Shown here in pieces: positions 8,648-17,175 of a stretch of DNA of 62,469 nucleotides (position 1 is its first letter; each line of letters begins with the position of its first letter). Under the pieces are notes generated by a model. The model was not told the DNA's origin and searched no databases. It worked only from the letters and a program-made list of their open reading frames with translations. A program made the translations under genes and the position numbers. Origin of the DNA: Clostridia bacterium. Lineage in GTDB: Bacteria; Bacillota; Clostridia; Oscillospirales; Acutalibacteraceae. Location: the NCBI GenBank assembly GCA_017436285.1, contig JAFSDL010000050.1:1-62469 (forward strand), given 5' to 3'.

Positions 8648-9625
8648 ATGAAGAAAGCAATAAGTATTTTAATGGTGTTGGTGTTAAGCCTTACCGTTAT
8701 TCCATTTACACAAAAGGCAAAAGCCACAGAAAAAATCTATGGTGCGGGTAAGGTAACAACTACCTCAACTGCACTTAATGTGCGTTCAAGTGCCTCAGGC
8801 ACATCTACAGTAAAAGCAAAGCTTTCAAAGGATTCCTATGTAACACTTATTTCAAAAATCGGAAGCTTCTGGCGGGTGCAGTATTCTGCCTCAGGTTACG
8901 GATATTGTCACGCAGACTATATTGAAACCTATTCAACAAAGGTAAGGACAGTTAAAACAACATCGGGCAGACTTCGTGTGAGAAGCTCTGCCTCAGGTAG
9001 TGCAGATATAAAGGATTACCTTTCAAGCGGAACTCAGGTTACAGTGCTTTCCACAAGCGGAAGCTTTTCAAGAATTCTTTATAACGGAAGAAAACGCGGT
9101 TATGTTGCTTCAAGCTATCTCACGACTGAAGCTTCAACATCAGGCTCATCGTATAAAGCGATAAAATTAAGCGTGCCATCCTTTAAACAAACCGATTCCC
9201 GATGGGCGAATGTTACTCTTGGTTCATCAGGTCAGACCATAGGCAGAATCGGTTGCGCCACAACTGCAATTGCAATGCTGGAAAGCTATCGCACAGGAAC
9301 AACCATTTATCCCAATGCAATGGCTAAAAAGCTTTCTTATACCTCTGGCGGTGCAGTTTATTGGCCTTCTTACTACACAATTATAACATCCTCAAGTGGT
9401 TATCTTTCTAAGATTTATAATCTGTTAAAGGCAGGTAAGCCTGTGCTTATCGGTGCAAAGAAAAGCAACGGTAGTCAGCATTATGTTGTTATTACAGGTG
9501 TTAAAGCCACCAACACTCTTACAACCTCATCGTTCTATATTAATGACCCGGGCTCAGATACAAGGACCACCTTGAATCAGTTTTTTGCGGTTTATCCGAA
9601 TTTTTATAAAATGATGAGTTATTAA
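8648..9625 (+). CDS. secreted protein with two bacterial SH3 domains and a C39-like cysteine peptidase domain
   Basis: 325 residues. A signal peptide is visible (MKKAISILMVLVLSLTVIPF, then cleavage near AKA). Two SH3b repeats follow (about 35-95 and 98-155; TALNVRSSASG and GRLRVRSSASG), likely binding peptidoglycan. The C-terminal half (about 170-325) starts VPSFKQTDSRW and has IGCATTAIAM (catalytic Cys), HYVVITG (His) and YINDPGS (Asp), the triad of C39-like papain-fold peptidases. It probably cleaves peptides at the cell wall. The heptamer-repeat element follows directly. Confidence 0.85.
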   Translation: MKKAISILMVLVLSLTVIPFTQKAKATEKIYGAGKVTTTSTALNVRSSASGTSTVKAKLSKDSYVTLISKIGSFWRVQYSASGYGYCHADYIETYSTKVRTVKTTSGRLRVRSSASGSADIKDYLSSGTQVTVLSTSGSFSRILYNGRKRGYVASSYLTTEASTSGSSYKAIKLSVPSFKQTDSRWANVTLGSSGQTIGRIGCATTAIAMLESYRTGTTIYPNAMAKKLSYTSGGAVYWPSYYTIITSSSGYLSKIYNLLKAGKPVLIGAKKSNGSQHYVVITGVKATNTLTTSSFYINDPGSDTRTTLNQFFAVYPNFYKMMSY

Positions 9626-9628
9626 AAA

Positions 9629-9776
9629 GCTGCCAGTCGCCAGTCACCAGCCACCAGCTTATATAAAAGCTACCTTTTTGTTCCGTTTCTTATTTTAAAT
9701 CCATAACATAAGTAAATTTAGAATAATAGAGTTGTTGGATTAATTCTGGCAGCTGGAGACTGATAGCTGGCGACTA
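9629..9776. repeat. foldback element with heptamer arrays as arms (element H1)
   Basis: The left arm 9629-9658 is a run of 7-bp units of the type TGCCAGT, CGCCAGT, CACCAGC. The right arm 9746-9776 has the inverse orientation (CTGGCAG, CTGGAGA, CTGATAG, CTGGCGA). The arms flank about 87 bp of AT-rich DNA. The units are degenerate, so the arms pair imperfectly. Related arrays occur at 36.26, 38.66, 42.60, 45.20 and 53.83 kb. Confidence 0.75.
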
Positions 9777-9778
9777 AA

Positions 9779-9813
9779 AAACAACACTTTCCTTTTGGGG
9801 AAAGTGTTGTTTT
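9779..9813 (-). terminator. terminator of the dusB operon (bidirectional)
   Basis: AACAACACTTTCC pairs with GGAAAGTGTTGTT, with A and T runs on the two sides, immediately after the dusB stop on the minus strand. Confidence 0.88.
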
Positions 9814-10782
9814 TTATCTGTTCTGTTCAATTAATTCAAGTGCTATTTGTTGTAGCTCTTCTATTGAATTTATGAGCCCTATTCTTGCCCGATAGTTTGC
9901 AGCTCCGTAAATACCCTTGGTATACCACGCTGCGTGCTTCCTTGCTTCTCTTATACCAATTCTTTCACCTTTGTACTTGCAAAGTACTTCAATATGCTTA
10001 AGCATAACTCTCATTCTTTCAACAACAGGAGGGTCGGGGATAATAACCTCGTGGTCAAGGTAAGCGTTAATCTGTGAGAATACCCAGGGTCTGCCCAAAG
10101 CACCTCTGCCCACCATTACCATATCACAGCCTGTTTCTTCCATAAGCCTTGCGGCGCTTATACCATCAACAACATCACCGTTGCCGATAACGGGAATTGA
10201 AACTGCTTGCTTTACCTGGCGGATTATATCGGTATTAACGGGAGGGGCATACATCTGCACCTTTGTTCTACCGTGAACAGTTATAGCCGAAGCACCTGCA
10301 TCCTCGCATCTTTTTGCAAGCTCAACTGCATTGATATTGTTATCATCCCAGCCTGAACGCATTTTAACTGTAACAGGAACAGTTGAAACCTTTGCAACAG
10401 CTTTAACTATATCAGCAGCTAAAACAGGGTCCTTCATAAGTAACGCGCCGCCACCTGAGGAAGCAACCTTTGGTGCAGGGCACCCCATATTTATATCAAT
10501 AAAATCAGGGTTATATTCAAGCGCTTTTTTTGCGGCAATTGCCATTGTTTCAGGGGAATTACCGAAAATCTGTGACCCTGCAGGGCGTTCTGTTGGGGTG
10601 ATTGAAAGTAATTCTGCACTTTTTTTATCACCAAGACTTATACCCTTTGCGCTTGCCATTTCGCAAACTGTGTAGGCGGCGCCATAGCCTCTGCAAAGCT
10701 CCCTGAAGGCTCTGTCTGCAACACCGGCAAGGGGCGCAAGAGCAGCTTTTTCTTTTATTTCCAAATTACCTGTTTTCATCAT
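9814..10782 (-). CDS. dusB: tRNA-dihydrouridine synthase
   Basis: 322 residues. The FMN- and NADPH-dependent enzyme reduces uridines in the D-loop of tRNA. Visible: LAPLAGVADRAFRELCR at the N-terminus, NMGCPAPKV with the catalytic Cys, VKMRSGWDD, ITVHGRTKVQMY and IGNGDV, in the order and length of the DusB group. Its start overlaps the stop of the DtxR-family regulator by 4 bases (ATGA), so translation is coupled in a PHP-dtxR-dusB operon. Two adjacent ATG codons (10782, 10779) are possible starts. Confidence 0.95.
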   Translation of the reverse strand: MMKTGNLEIKEKAALAPLAGVADRAFRELCRGYGAAYTVCEMASAKGISLGDKKSAELLSITPTERPAGSQIFGNSPETMAIAAKKALEYNPDFIDINMGCPAPKVASSGGGALLMKDPVLAADIVKAVAKVSTVPVTVKMRSGWDDNNINAVELAKRCEDAGASAITVHGRTKVQMYAPPVNTDIIRQVKQAVSIPVIGNGDVVDGISAARLMEETGCDMVMVGRGALGRPWVFSQINAYLDHEVIIPDPPVVERMRVMLKHIEVLCKYKGERIGIREARKHAAWYTKGIYGAANYRARIGLINSIEELQQIALELIEQNR

Positions 10783-11153
10783 TGGTTACCGAATTTAAGT
10801 GTGTGATTTTTAATTGCATTAAAGGATTCTTCGCTGATATGATGTTCAATTTTACAAGCGTCCTCAGAAGCGGTTTTTTCATCAACTCCGAGACCTACAA
10901 GAAAATTTGTCAGCATTGTGTGGCGTTCAAACATTTTGAGGGCAATAGCTCTGCCTTCTTCAGTAAGAGTTATGTAGCCCTTACCGTCAACAGTAATGTA
11001 ACCACCGTTTTTCAGAAGTCCGATAGCACGACTGACACTCGGCTTTGAATAGCCCATATATTCACAAATATCAATTGAGCGAACACTGTCGCTTTTCTGG
11101 GTGAGAATGTAAACTGTTTCAAGATACATTTCGCCTGATTCTTGTAAATGCAT
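10779..11153 (-). CDS. DtxR/MntR-family metal-dependent transcriptional regulator
   Basis: 124 residues. An N-terminal winged helix (about 1-65; SVRSIDICEYMGYSKPSVSR, GYITVDGKGYITLTEEG) is followed by the metal-binding/dimerisation helices with ERH, EDACKIEHHISEE. It lacks the C-terminal SH3-like domain of DtxR, as in MntR-type proteins. Such proteins repress metal uptake genes when Mn or Fe is bound. No metal transporter is adjacent; the neighbours are dusB (4-base overlap) and a PHP protein (overlap TAATG), so its targets are probably elsewhere. Confidence 0.9.
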   Translation of the reverse strand: MHLQESGEMYLETVYILTQKSDSVRSIDICEYMGYSKPSVSRAIGLLKNGGYITVDGKGYITLTEEGRAIALKMFERHTMLTNFLVGLGVDEKTASEDACKIEHHISEESFNAIKNHTLKFGNQ

Positions 11154-11845
11154 TATTTTTGCTCTCCTAAATCAGTTTTCTTTAATGTATAATTTCCGCC
11201 TTTAAGCTCTCTTAAAAGGTCATCATTATCATTAATGGGGTTTTTAAAATATATTCCACCTGCACAGGCATCACCGATTTCGTGAAAATCCGAGCCTGAA
11301 ACCACAATTGATTTATTGTGCTTTTTTGCCCATAATTCAGCTATATCGTTATTGGATTTGTGACGGGGATTACCGTTATAAATTTCATAACCATCAAGAA
11401 TATTCCAGTCGGTTATTTTCATACCTCTTCTGAAAGGGTGCGCCTGAATGAAAAGCATTCCGTTTTCGTGACAAAGCTTTGAAACCTGCTTTGGTGTCAT
11501 AGCCATAAGGTCACCGTTGGAACGAAGAAAATCTTCTGTTACACCATAAATGAGATAGTCATTTGAGGTATTATAAAAATTTATCTCTGCGCCTAAAAGC
11601 ACGGTGAAGCGGTTGCCTGCAGCTTTTTTAACTGTATGAAAGCCCTTCATAAAATGGTCGATTTTTTCATCCCAGGGGGCATCCTGAAGCCCTGCTCTTT
11701 CAAAGGTAGAGGCATTGAGATGGTTCGTTAAAACAAAGCCTGCATAATCGCTATCCTTGTAGCTTTCGATTAAATCCTCGGAAAAAGCAACTGCGCAGGT
11801 GCTTACCTCTTTGGTGTGGGTGTGCATTTCAAACAAATATTCCAT
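11153..11845 (-). CDS. PHP-domain metal-dependent phosphoesterase
   Basis: 230 residues. The N-terminal FEMHTHTKEVS carries the first His-x-His pair, followed by VLTNHLN, LLGAEINFY, FIQAHPFR and SGSDFHE. These are the ordered metal-ligand blocks of PHP phosphatases (histidinol-phosphatase/YciV-like). Substrates of this group are varied (nucleotides, oligonucleotides, histidinol phosphate) and cannot be fixed here; no his genes are near. It is the first gene of the operon leading into the DtxR regulator. Confidence 0.85.
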   Translation of the reverse strand: MEYLFEMHTHTKEVSTCAVAFSEDLIESYKDSDYAGFVLTNHLNASTFERAGLQDAPWDEKIDHFMKGFHTVKKAAGNRFTVLLGAEINFYNTSNDYLIYGVTEDFLRSNGDLMAMTPKQVSKLCHENGMLFIQAHPFRRGMKITDWNILDGYEIYNGNPRHKSNNDIAELWAKKHNKSIVVSGSDFHEIGDACAGGIYFKNPINDNDDLLRELKGGNYTLKKTDLGEQK

Positions 11846-11921
11846 AGAAAACTCTTTTCGTAATTATATCTAATTATAAAAAAATTATAACTCTTTTGCA
11901 TTTAAATGTCTATATTTATTG

Positions 11922-11949
11922 TTGCAAAATTTCACAGAAATGATACAAT
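11922..11949 (+). promoter_or_regulatory. sigma-A-type promoter for the acyltransferase gene
   Basis: TTGCAA (11922-11927), a 16-bp spacer and TACAAT (11944-11949), 35 bases before the ATG at 11985. Confidence 0.55.
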
Positions 11950-11984
11950 AGAACTAATAAATTAGTTTAAAAGGTTTGGTAAAA

Positions 11985-13049
11985 ATGCTTGTATTTGTTT
12001 TAATATTGGCTTTTTTGATTTGTTCGGGTATAACCGTTGCAAAAAAAGACGAGTTTTTCAGCGATTATTGTTCGCCGAAAAACACCAATACAATTAATGC
12101 GATTTTTTCTGTTCTGATTTTTTTAAGCCACGCAGTTACATATATTGAGCTTGACGGTGTTTTGGATGCGCCTTATTTTGAGTTCAGAGTCTTTCATAGT
12201 CAGCTTGTTGTGGTTACTTATCTTTTCTTTTCGGGCTTTGGTATTATGGAATCCATCAAGAAAAAAGGAACTGCCTATGTTAAAGCGATGCCCGTTAACA
12301 GATTTTTCAAGCTGTGGTATCATTTTGCAATAGTTATTGCTTTATTTACTGTGGTTTCCATTGGTATTGCAGGAAATGAATTTTCATTTTCTCATTGGCT
12401 TCTTTCTTTTACAGGACTCAAATCTATCGGTAACAGTAATTGGTATATGTTTGTTACCTTCCTACTGTATATCATAGTAATTATTTCATTCCTTGTATTT
12501 AAAAAGTCCAATATTTTAGCTCTTGCTTGTACGGGTGTTTTATGTGGCGGATATGTTATTCTGGCAAACAAAGCAAATCTTGGAATAGCATTTTATAATA
12601 CTGCTCTTTGCTTCCCACTGGGAATGTTTTTCTCTATGTTAAAGCCTTATATAGATAAAATCTTTATGAAGAATGACATTCTTTGGTTCTCAGGCTTTTC
12701 TTTGTGTGTAGTATTATTTGCCTTTTTCTCACAGAACAGAAGTCAGAATTTCTTGTTCTATATTTTGTTTACCTTCTTTGCCCTGGCAGTAATTGTTATG
12801 TTTATGATGAAGGTGAATATAAAAAGCTCTGTTCTTGATTGGTTCGGTCAGCACATATTCAGCTTCTTTATTCTGCAAAGAATACCTATGATATTATTGA
12901 AAAGCTTCGGCTACAATAAAGATGGCTATTTCTTTGTTATAGTTTGCTTTTTCGCAACAATATTCCTTTCGGTTATATTTGATGCTTTCACCAATAAGCT
13001 TGACAGCATCATTTTCAAAAATAAAAAAGCTTTAAAACAATATATTTAA
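11985..13049 (+). CDS. membrane-bound acyltransferase (acyltransferase 3 family)
   Basis: 354 residues and about ten hydrophobic helices. The early segment INAIFSVLIFLSHAVTY and FFSGFGIMESIKKKG are typical of the acyltransferase_3 (OafA/YrhL-like) family. Members O-acylate cell-surface sugars, peptidoglycan or antibiotics using a cytoplasmic acyl donor. An in-frame TTG at 11976 directly abuts the AAAAGG site, so ATG 11985, 10 bases downstream, is the better start. The target is unknown. A sugar-type oxidoreductase follows 12 bases later. Confidence 0.85.
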   Translation: MLVFVLILAFLICSGITVAKKDEFFSDYCSPKNTNTINAIFSVLIFLSHAVTYIELDGVLDAPYFEFRVFHSQLVVVTYLFFSGFGIMESIKKKGTAYVKAMPVNRFFKLWYHFAIVIALFTVVSIGIAGNEFSFSHWLLSFTGLKSIGNSNWYMFVTFLLYIIVIISFLVFKKSNILALACTGVLCGGYVILANKANLGIAFYNTALCFPLGMFFSMLKPYIDKIFMKNDILWFSGFSLCVVLFAFFSQNRSQNFLFYILFTFFALAVIVMFMMKVNIKSSVLDWFGQHIFSFFILQRIPMILLKSFGYNKDGYFFVIVCFFATIFLSVIFDAFTNKLDSIIFKNKKALKQYI

Positions 13050-13061
13050 GAGGTGCACATT

Positions 13062-14132
13062 ATGAAAAAGTTAAAAGCAGCAGTTATTGGTGTTGGCGGT
13101 ATTTCCAACGAGCATATCAATGGCTATATAAAAAATGAAAATGTTGATTTATACGCTTTTTGCGATATAAACGAAAAGCAACTTAAATATATGTCCGAAA
13201 AATATGGTGTTCCTGCAGAGCGTTGCTTTGCTGATAAGGATGAAATGCTCAAAGCACTTCCTGAAATTGATATCGTAAGTGTTTGCACATGGAACTCTGC
13301 TCACGCAGAATGCACAATTGCCGCTCTTAATGCAGGTAAGGATGTTATTTGCGAAAAGCCTATGGCAATGAATACAAAAGAGGCAGAGGAAATGCTTGAA
13401 GCTGCAAAGAAGAATGGCAGACATCTTCAGATTGGCTTTGTTCGCCGTTATGGCAACGATGCAGATGTTATGCAGGATTTTATCAATGCAGGAAAATTCG
13501 GCGAAATTTATTATGCTAAAGCTACATATCTTCGCCGTAATGGTAACCCCGGTGGTTGGTTTGGCGACAAATCCCGTTCAGGCGGCGGTCCCCTTATCGA
13601 TTTAGGTGTTCACGTTATTGACCTTTCAAGATTCCTTTGCGGTAATCCTAAGCCTGTATCTGTTTACGGTGCAACCTTCCAGAAGCTTTTCAACCGTCCT
13701 GAAATCAAGGATGGAAAGGGTTATACATCTGTTTCTGCAGGTGATAAGGATATATGTGATGTTGAAGACCTTGCAACTGCACTTATCCGTTTTGATAATG
13801 GTCTTGTTCTTTCTGTTGAGGCAAGCTTTTCGCTTAATATTAAAAATGGTGAGGGTAATATTCAGTTCTTCGGCACAAAAGCAGGTGCAAAGCTTGACCC
13901 TCAGGTAGAAATTTTCACAGACGAGAACGGATATCTTGTTGATATGAGCTTCAATAAAGATACATCACTTTCCTTTGACGGACTTTTCTGCAGAGAAATT
14001 AACCACTTTGTTGATTGCGTTCTCAACGGAACAACCTGTAAGGCTCCTGCAGAGGATGGCGTTGAAATTATGAAAATTCTTGATGCTATTTATGAATCTG
14101 CAAGAACAGGGCATGAGGTTATAATAAAATAA
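13062..14132 (+). CDS. Gfo/Idh/MocA-family oxidoreductase
   Basis: 356 residues. N-terminal Rossmann fold with AVIGVGGISNEHI (about 7-19), DIVSVCTWNSAHAECTIAAL and the family hallmark CEKPMAMN; the C-terminal half is the GFO_IDH_MocA_C beta-sheet domain with GGGPLIDLGVHVIDL. Enzymes of this family oxidise or reduce sugars and inositols with NAD(P). The start at ATG 13062 is 8 bases after AAGAGG; the GTG at 13053 overlaps that site. Likely co-transcribed with the acyltransferase. Substrate unknown. Confidence 0.92.
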   Translation: MKKLKAAVIGVGGISNEHINGYIKNENVDLYAFCDINEKQLKYMSEKYGVPAERCFADKDEMLKALPEIDIVSVCTWNSAHAECTIAALNAGKDVICEKPMAMNTKEAEEMLEAAKKNGRHLQIGFVRRYGNDADVMQDFINAGKFGEIYYAKATYLRRNGNPGGWFGDKSRSGGGPLIDLGVHVIDLSRFLCGNPKPVSVYGATFQKLFNRPEIKDGKGYTSVSAGDKDICDVEDLATALIRFDNGLVLSVEASFSLNIKNGEGNIQFFGTKAGAKLDPQVEIFTDENGYLVDMSFNKDTSLSFDGLFCREINHFVDCVLNGTTCKAPAEDGVEIMKILDAIYESARTGHEVIIK

Positions 14133-14234
14133 AATCCTTTACTGTATAAGCCTTCCTTGCGAAGGAAGGGGGACCACCGCTTGCGGTGGTGGAAGGTTCT
14201 AGTGCCGTAAGGTGCGTATAATAAAATCCTTTAC
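14129..14234. repeat. 78-bp hairpin element flanked by 14-bp direct repeats
   Basis: ATAAAATCCTTTAC occurs at 14129-14142 and again at 14221-14234. Between them (14143-14220) lie two hairpins: CCTTCCTTGCGAAGGAAGG (14151-14169) and ACCACCGCTTGCGGTGGT (14173-14190), the latter after GGGGGACC. GGAAGGTTCTAGTGCCGTAA follows. The 14-bp repeats look like target-site duplications, which would make this a small MITE-like insertion at the 3' end of the oxidoreductase gene. Related GGGGGACC modules occur at 38.75, 42.71 and 43.01 kb. Confidence 0.7.
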
Positions 14235-14273
14235 CTTATTTTTATTTTGGCAAATTATGAGGCGGTGTGAATT

Positions 14274-15260
14274 ATGAGAAAATGTGATAGCTGTGGTAAG
14301 CTTTATCAGGAAACCAAGGATGTTTTCTGCCCTCATTGTGGCGCAGTAGCGGTAAAGCAATGTACTCACGGCTCTTCCTTTGACAGTGGAAGATACGACA
14401 GAGGTGAAATTTATAAAAACAGCAATACACAGCGTCAGAACACCACATATAATCAAGGCTATGAGCCCCACGTACAAAGAGGTAGCCAACCTTATAAAAA
14501 AAATGAAAGCAATGAGGGCTATGGCAATAAGGTGCCTCAGATAAATTTTCCCGATTTAACAAAAATGATGCCTAAAGTAAATAAAAAAGGTAATCCCAAA
14601 ATCGGTATTATTGTTTTTGTTTGTGTTCTTGCATTCAATATTATTATTGGTTCTATAGGGTCTGGTGACTATACAGAGGATAATGAGGCTTTTTGGGAAG
14701 ATGTGTCTGTTCAGGAGGAATATATTGGTGGAGATGCTTCTGCAATTGTAAAAAATGCAAGTGTAGAGCTTGTTGAGGATAATGAAGGCATAAAAACCTT
14801 TGATATTTCCATTGAAAATATGTATTTTACCTTTGATTCCGTAGATTACAGAAATCAGGTAAGGGAAGGTATTGTTCAAGGTAATGCTTTCGTTGAGATA
14901 GATATGTGCGTCTTTTCAGAGAATCCCGTGTCCGAAGAGGATTTTGATGATGCTCTTTCAGATAGCTATTATATTTCGGGAAATGAATGTGCTGAAACGG
15001 GGCGTTACCAATTTGAGCTCGAATTTGATTATGGTGAAATAATCTACCTTAACAGTGGTTTGAATATGTATCTGGAAAATGATATGAATGTTTGTGCAGA
15101 ACTGCCCTTTGGTGCATTCAGTATCTCTGAAGACGGTACAGTAACATATTACACATCCTATGCAAGTGATGAAACAGATTGGAAAACTGTTTTCGAAGAA
15201 TGCTCAAACGAAGCAGATATTAACGGATATAGCGGATACATTAACTTCAATAAGGAATAA
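14274..15260 (+). CDS. zinc-ribbon membrane protein of unknown function
   Basis: 328 residues. The N-terminus has a zinc ribbon (CDSCGKLY...CPHCGAV, residues 4-24), then a polar Gln/Asn/Tyr-rich linker to about residue 100, one transmembrane helix (IGIIVFVCVLAFNIIIGSIG, about 105-125) and an acidic extracytoplasmic domain of about 200 residues. A cytoplasmic zinc ribbon, one helix and an external domain are common in uncharacterised Firmicute proteins. It begins a run of three closely spaced genes (gaps of 2 and 1 bases), so they are probably one operon. Confidence 0.75.
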   Translation: MRKCDSCGKLYQETKDVFCPHCGAVAVKQCTHGSSFDSGRYDRGEIYKNSNTQRQNTTYNQGYEPHVQRGSQPYKKNESNEGYGNKVPQINFPDLTKMMPKVNKKGNPKIGIIVFVCVLAFNIIIGSIGSGDYTEDNEAFWEDVSVQEEYIGGDASAIVKNASVELVEDNEGIKTFDISIENMYFTFDSVDYRNQVREGIVQGNAFVEIDMCVFSENPVSEEDFDDALSDSYYISGNECAETGRYQFELEFDYGEIIYLNSGLNMYLENDMNVCAELPFGAFSISEDGTVTYYTSYASDETDWKTVFEECSNEADINGYSGYINFNKE

Positions 15261-15262
15261 TT

Positions 15263-15493
15263 ATGGATAATAATAAGAATCAAGATAATAAACCCAAATA
15301 TAAAAATGGGGAAAAATACCAATACAACAGATTTGAAGATACCTTTGGTGATGCAGGCAGGTATACCGATGAAACTCCACGAAGAAAAGTTTTTCTTAAC
15401 AAAACCCATTGGAAAATTATTCTGGTAATTGCAATAATTATTACTTTGGGCTCTGTAGCAATGGCGGTATTAATGTCTTTGGGTTATATTTAA
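15263..15493 (+). CDS. small single-pass membrane protein, unknown function
   Basis: 76 residues. The first 45 are polar and rich in Asn, Lys and Tyr; one transmembrane helix follows (WKIILVIAIIITLGSVAMAV, about 50-70). It starts 2 bases after the zinc-ribbon gene stop and ends 1 base before the next gene, which supports a real, co-transcribed gene. I do not recognise a family. Confidence 0.65.
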   Translation: MDNNKNQDNKPKYKNGEKYQYNRFEDTFGDAGRYTDETPRRKVFLNKTHWKIILVIAIIITLGSVAMAVLMSLGYI

Positions 15494-15494
15494 T

Positions 15495-16025
15495 ATGAAA
15501 AACAAAACTAAAAATACTGCTATAAGCGGTCTTATGACGGCACTTTCAGTGGTGCTTATGATGTTGACAACATTAGTGCCTGTTTTTATGTATGTTATAC
15601 CTATTGCGACAGGACTTGTGGTGTTGTTTGTAGCAGATATATCCGATAAAAAATGGGGAGTAGGAGTATATTTTTCTACCGCATTTCTTTCACTCTTTTT
15701 AATTACAGATAAAGAGGCGGCATTAACCTACGCACTGTTCTTCGGTTATTACCCATTGATAAAAGACATAATAGAAAAACTACCGAAAGCTTGGGGGTGG
15801 CTTCTGAAGCTTGCCCTGTTCAATGCTTCGGCAGTAGGTATAGGTGTTATCAGCTTTTATCTGTTTGGTGTATCAGGAGAGGAATACGAAGAATTTGGGG
15901 AATTCACTATTCCTATATTACTTATAATGGCAAATGTAGCCTTTGTTCTTTATGATTTCTGTATTACAAAAAACAGATTTTTGTTAATGCGATTGTCTGA
16001 AAGATTCAAAAAAATAATAAAATAA
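15495..16025 (+). CDS. polytopic membrane protein, possibly ECF S-component-like
   Basis: 176 residues with five or six hydrophobic helices. The start KNTAISGLMTALSVVLMML resembles the first helix of ECF-transporter S components and of YybS/DUF2232-type proteins, but no substrate signature is visible. It is the last gene of the three-gene operon and is followed by a strong terminator. Confidence 0.6.
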   Translation: MKNKTKNTAISGLMTALSVVLMMLTTLVPVFMYVIPIATGLVVLFVADISDKKWGVGVYFSTAFLSLFLITDKEAALTYALFFGYYPLIKDIIEKLPKAWGWLLKLALFNASAVGIGVISFYLFGVSGEEYEEFGEFTIPILLIMANVAFVLYDFCITKNRFLLMRLSERFKKIIK

Positions 16026-16031
16026 AAAATG

Positions 16032-16068
16032 TGCTTCAGTTTATCAGATTCTGATAAACTGAAGCATT
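16032..16068. terminator. terminator between convergent membrane-protein and DUF3048 genes
   Basis: A stem of 17 bp (TGCTTCAGTTTATCAGA with its complement) with almost no loop and a short T-rich stretch, centred between the two converging genes. Confidence 0.85.
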
Positions 16069-16074
16069 TGTTAA

Positions 16075-17151
16075 TTAAGAAACCTTTGAGAATATTTTGT
16101 TGCTCTTTTCTGAAGATTTATCCATAAGAGCGATATAGGTTCTGCCTACATTGAGAGAAAGCTCGTCGCCAACCTTATTATAGAACTTGAGCATATCATC
16201 GCTTTCGCCCTTTTTCCAGGTAATATCTGTGTAAGAACCGTTGGAAACATATATACCCTTGCCTTCGGAAAGGTCGAAATCAACTCTGCCCTTGCTATCG
16301 TTGAGGTCATTTACATCTGTGTAGCAAATGATGATGTTCTTAAAGCTCTGCTGAACACCCTCACTATCTGCAAAGCTTTGTCCGTGAAGCTTTGCTTCAT
16401 AAACCTTAGTTTCTGTGTTATATGTGTAAACGTAGGTGTAGCCGGATGAGAATGCAACATAAATTCTTGCGCAGGGTGCTGAAAGAGTTTTATCCTTGGT
16501 GTTGAATGTGAATGGGGATTGGTAATCCTCTTTGATTTCTGTTCTGTATTCCTTGTTTGCAATTGCCTTCTGAATTGCTTCACCGGTTGTATAAGATGTG
16601 TGCTCGGTTGCAACATCTCTTGAACTGTCGCGATAGAAATAATTATCAACTAAGCCATTGATGTTATTAACCTTGTGGTTAGCAATCTGGCTTTGTGCCA
16701 AGGGGCTGTAACCGAAATGAACAAAAATACCGTCAAAGCCTTCTGCAAGGTCAACGAAATAATGTCTTGCACTTCTGATGGGGCCAACCTTTTCGGGAAT
16801 TCTTGATGCATCTGCATACATAAGAAGCATTCTTGAAATGCCACCCTCAACAACCATTTCCCAAACAATGTCGGAAGATGTGAGTCCCCATTGAGGTCTT
16901 GCTTCAGGAGTGTTTTCAACAACCATAAAAACAGGTCTGTTTTTGAGAAGCTCTTCATCATAGCCGGGCTCACCGGTAAGAGGGTTTCTGATAGCAGTAT
17001 CCTTAGGTGTTTCTTCTGCCTGAGGTGCTTTTGTGGTTCCCTCTTCTTTATTGTCGTTACCGCCACAGCCTGAAAAAGCACCAATAATGAATATAAGAGC
17101 TAAAGCAAGTGAAAGTATTTTTGTTAAACGTGAATTTTTGAGTTTTTTCAT
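16075..17151 (-). CDS. DUF3048 domain-containing lipoprotein (YerB-like)
   Basis: 358 residues. The signal peptide ends in a lipobox (IGAFSGCGG), so the protein should be lipid-anchored outside the membrane. The DUF3048 N-terminal domain is clear: NPLTGEPGYDEELLKNRPVF, WEMVVEGGISRMLLMYAD, VGPIRSARHYFVDLA. The C-terminal domain follows from about residue 225. YerB is the Bacillus homologue and has no settled function. It stands alone, 24 bases downstream of a large membrane protein gene. Confidence 0.88.
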   Translation of the reverse strand: MKKLKNSRLTKILSLALALIFIIGAFSGCGGNDNKEEGTTKAPQAEETPKDTAIRNPLTGEPGYDEELLKNRPVFMVVENTPEARPQWGLTSSDIVWEMVVEGGISRMLLMYADASRIPEKVGPIRSARHYFVDLAEGFDGIFVHFGYSPLAQSQIANHKVNNINGLVDNYFYRDSSRDVATEHTSYTTGEAIQKAIANKEYRTEIKEDYQSPFTFNTKDKTLSAPCARIYVAFSSGYTYVYTYNTETKVYEAKLHGQSFADSEGVQQSFKNIIICYTDVNDLNDSKGRVDFDLSEGKGIYVSNGSYTDITWKKGESDDMLKFYNKVGDELSLNVGRTYIALMDKSSEKSNKIFSKVS

Positions 17152-17175
17152 TTGTTTTTCGTCCTTTTATAATTT

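Noticed and set aside
8452-8751. 99-codon plus-strand frame before and overlapping the SH3/C39-like gene
   Set aside because: No ribosome binding site, and it overlaps the signal peptide coding region of a clear gene in another frame.
9629-9776. Heptamer arrays considered as a CRISPR array
   Set aside because: Units are 7 bp with no unique spacers of 26-50 bp, and no cas gene is in the window.
10779-11153. DtxR-family gene considered as a MarR or other winged-helix regulator
   Set aside because: The C-terminal half has the EDACKIEHHISEE metal-site segment specific to DtxR/MntR proteins.
14199-14562. Two overlapping minus-strand frames of 96 codons opposite the zinc-ribbon gene
   Set aside because: No ribosome binding site; they cross the repeat element and mirror the zinc-ribbon coding strand.
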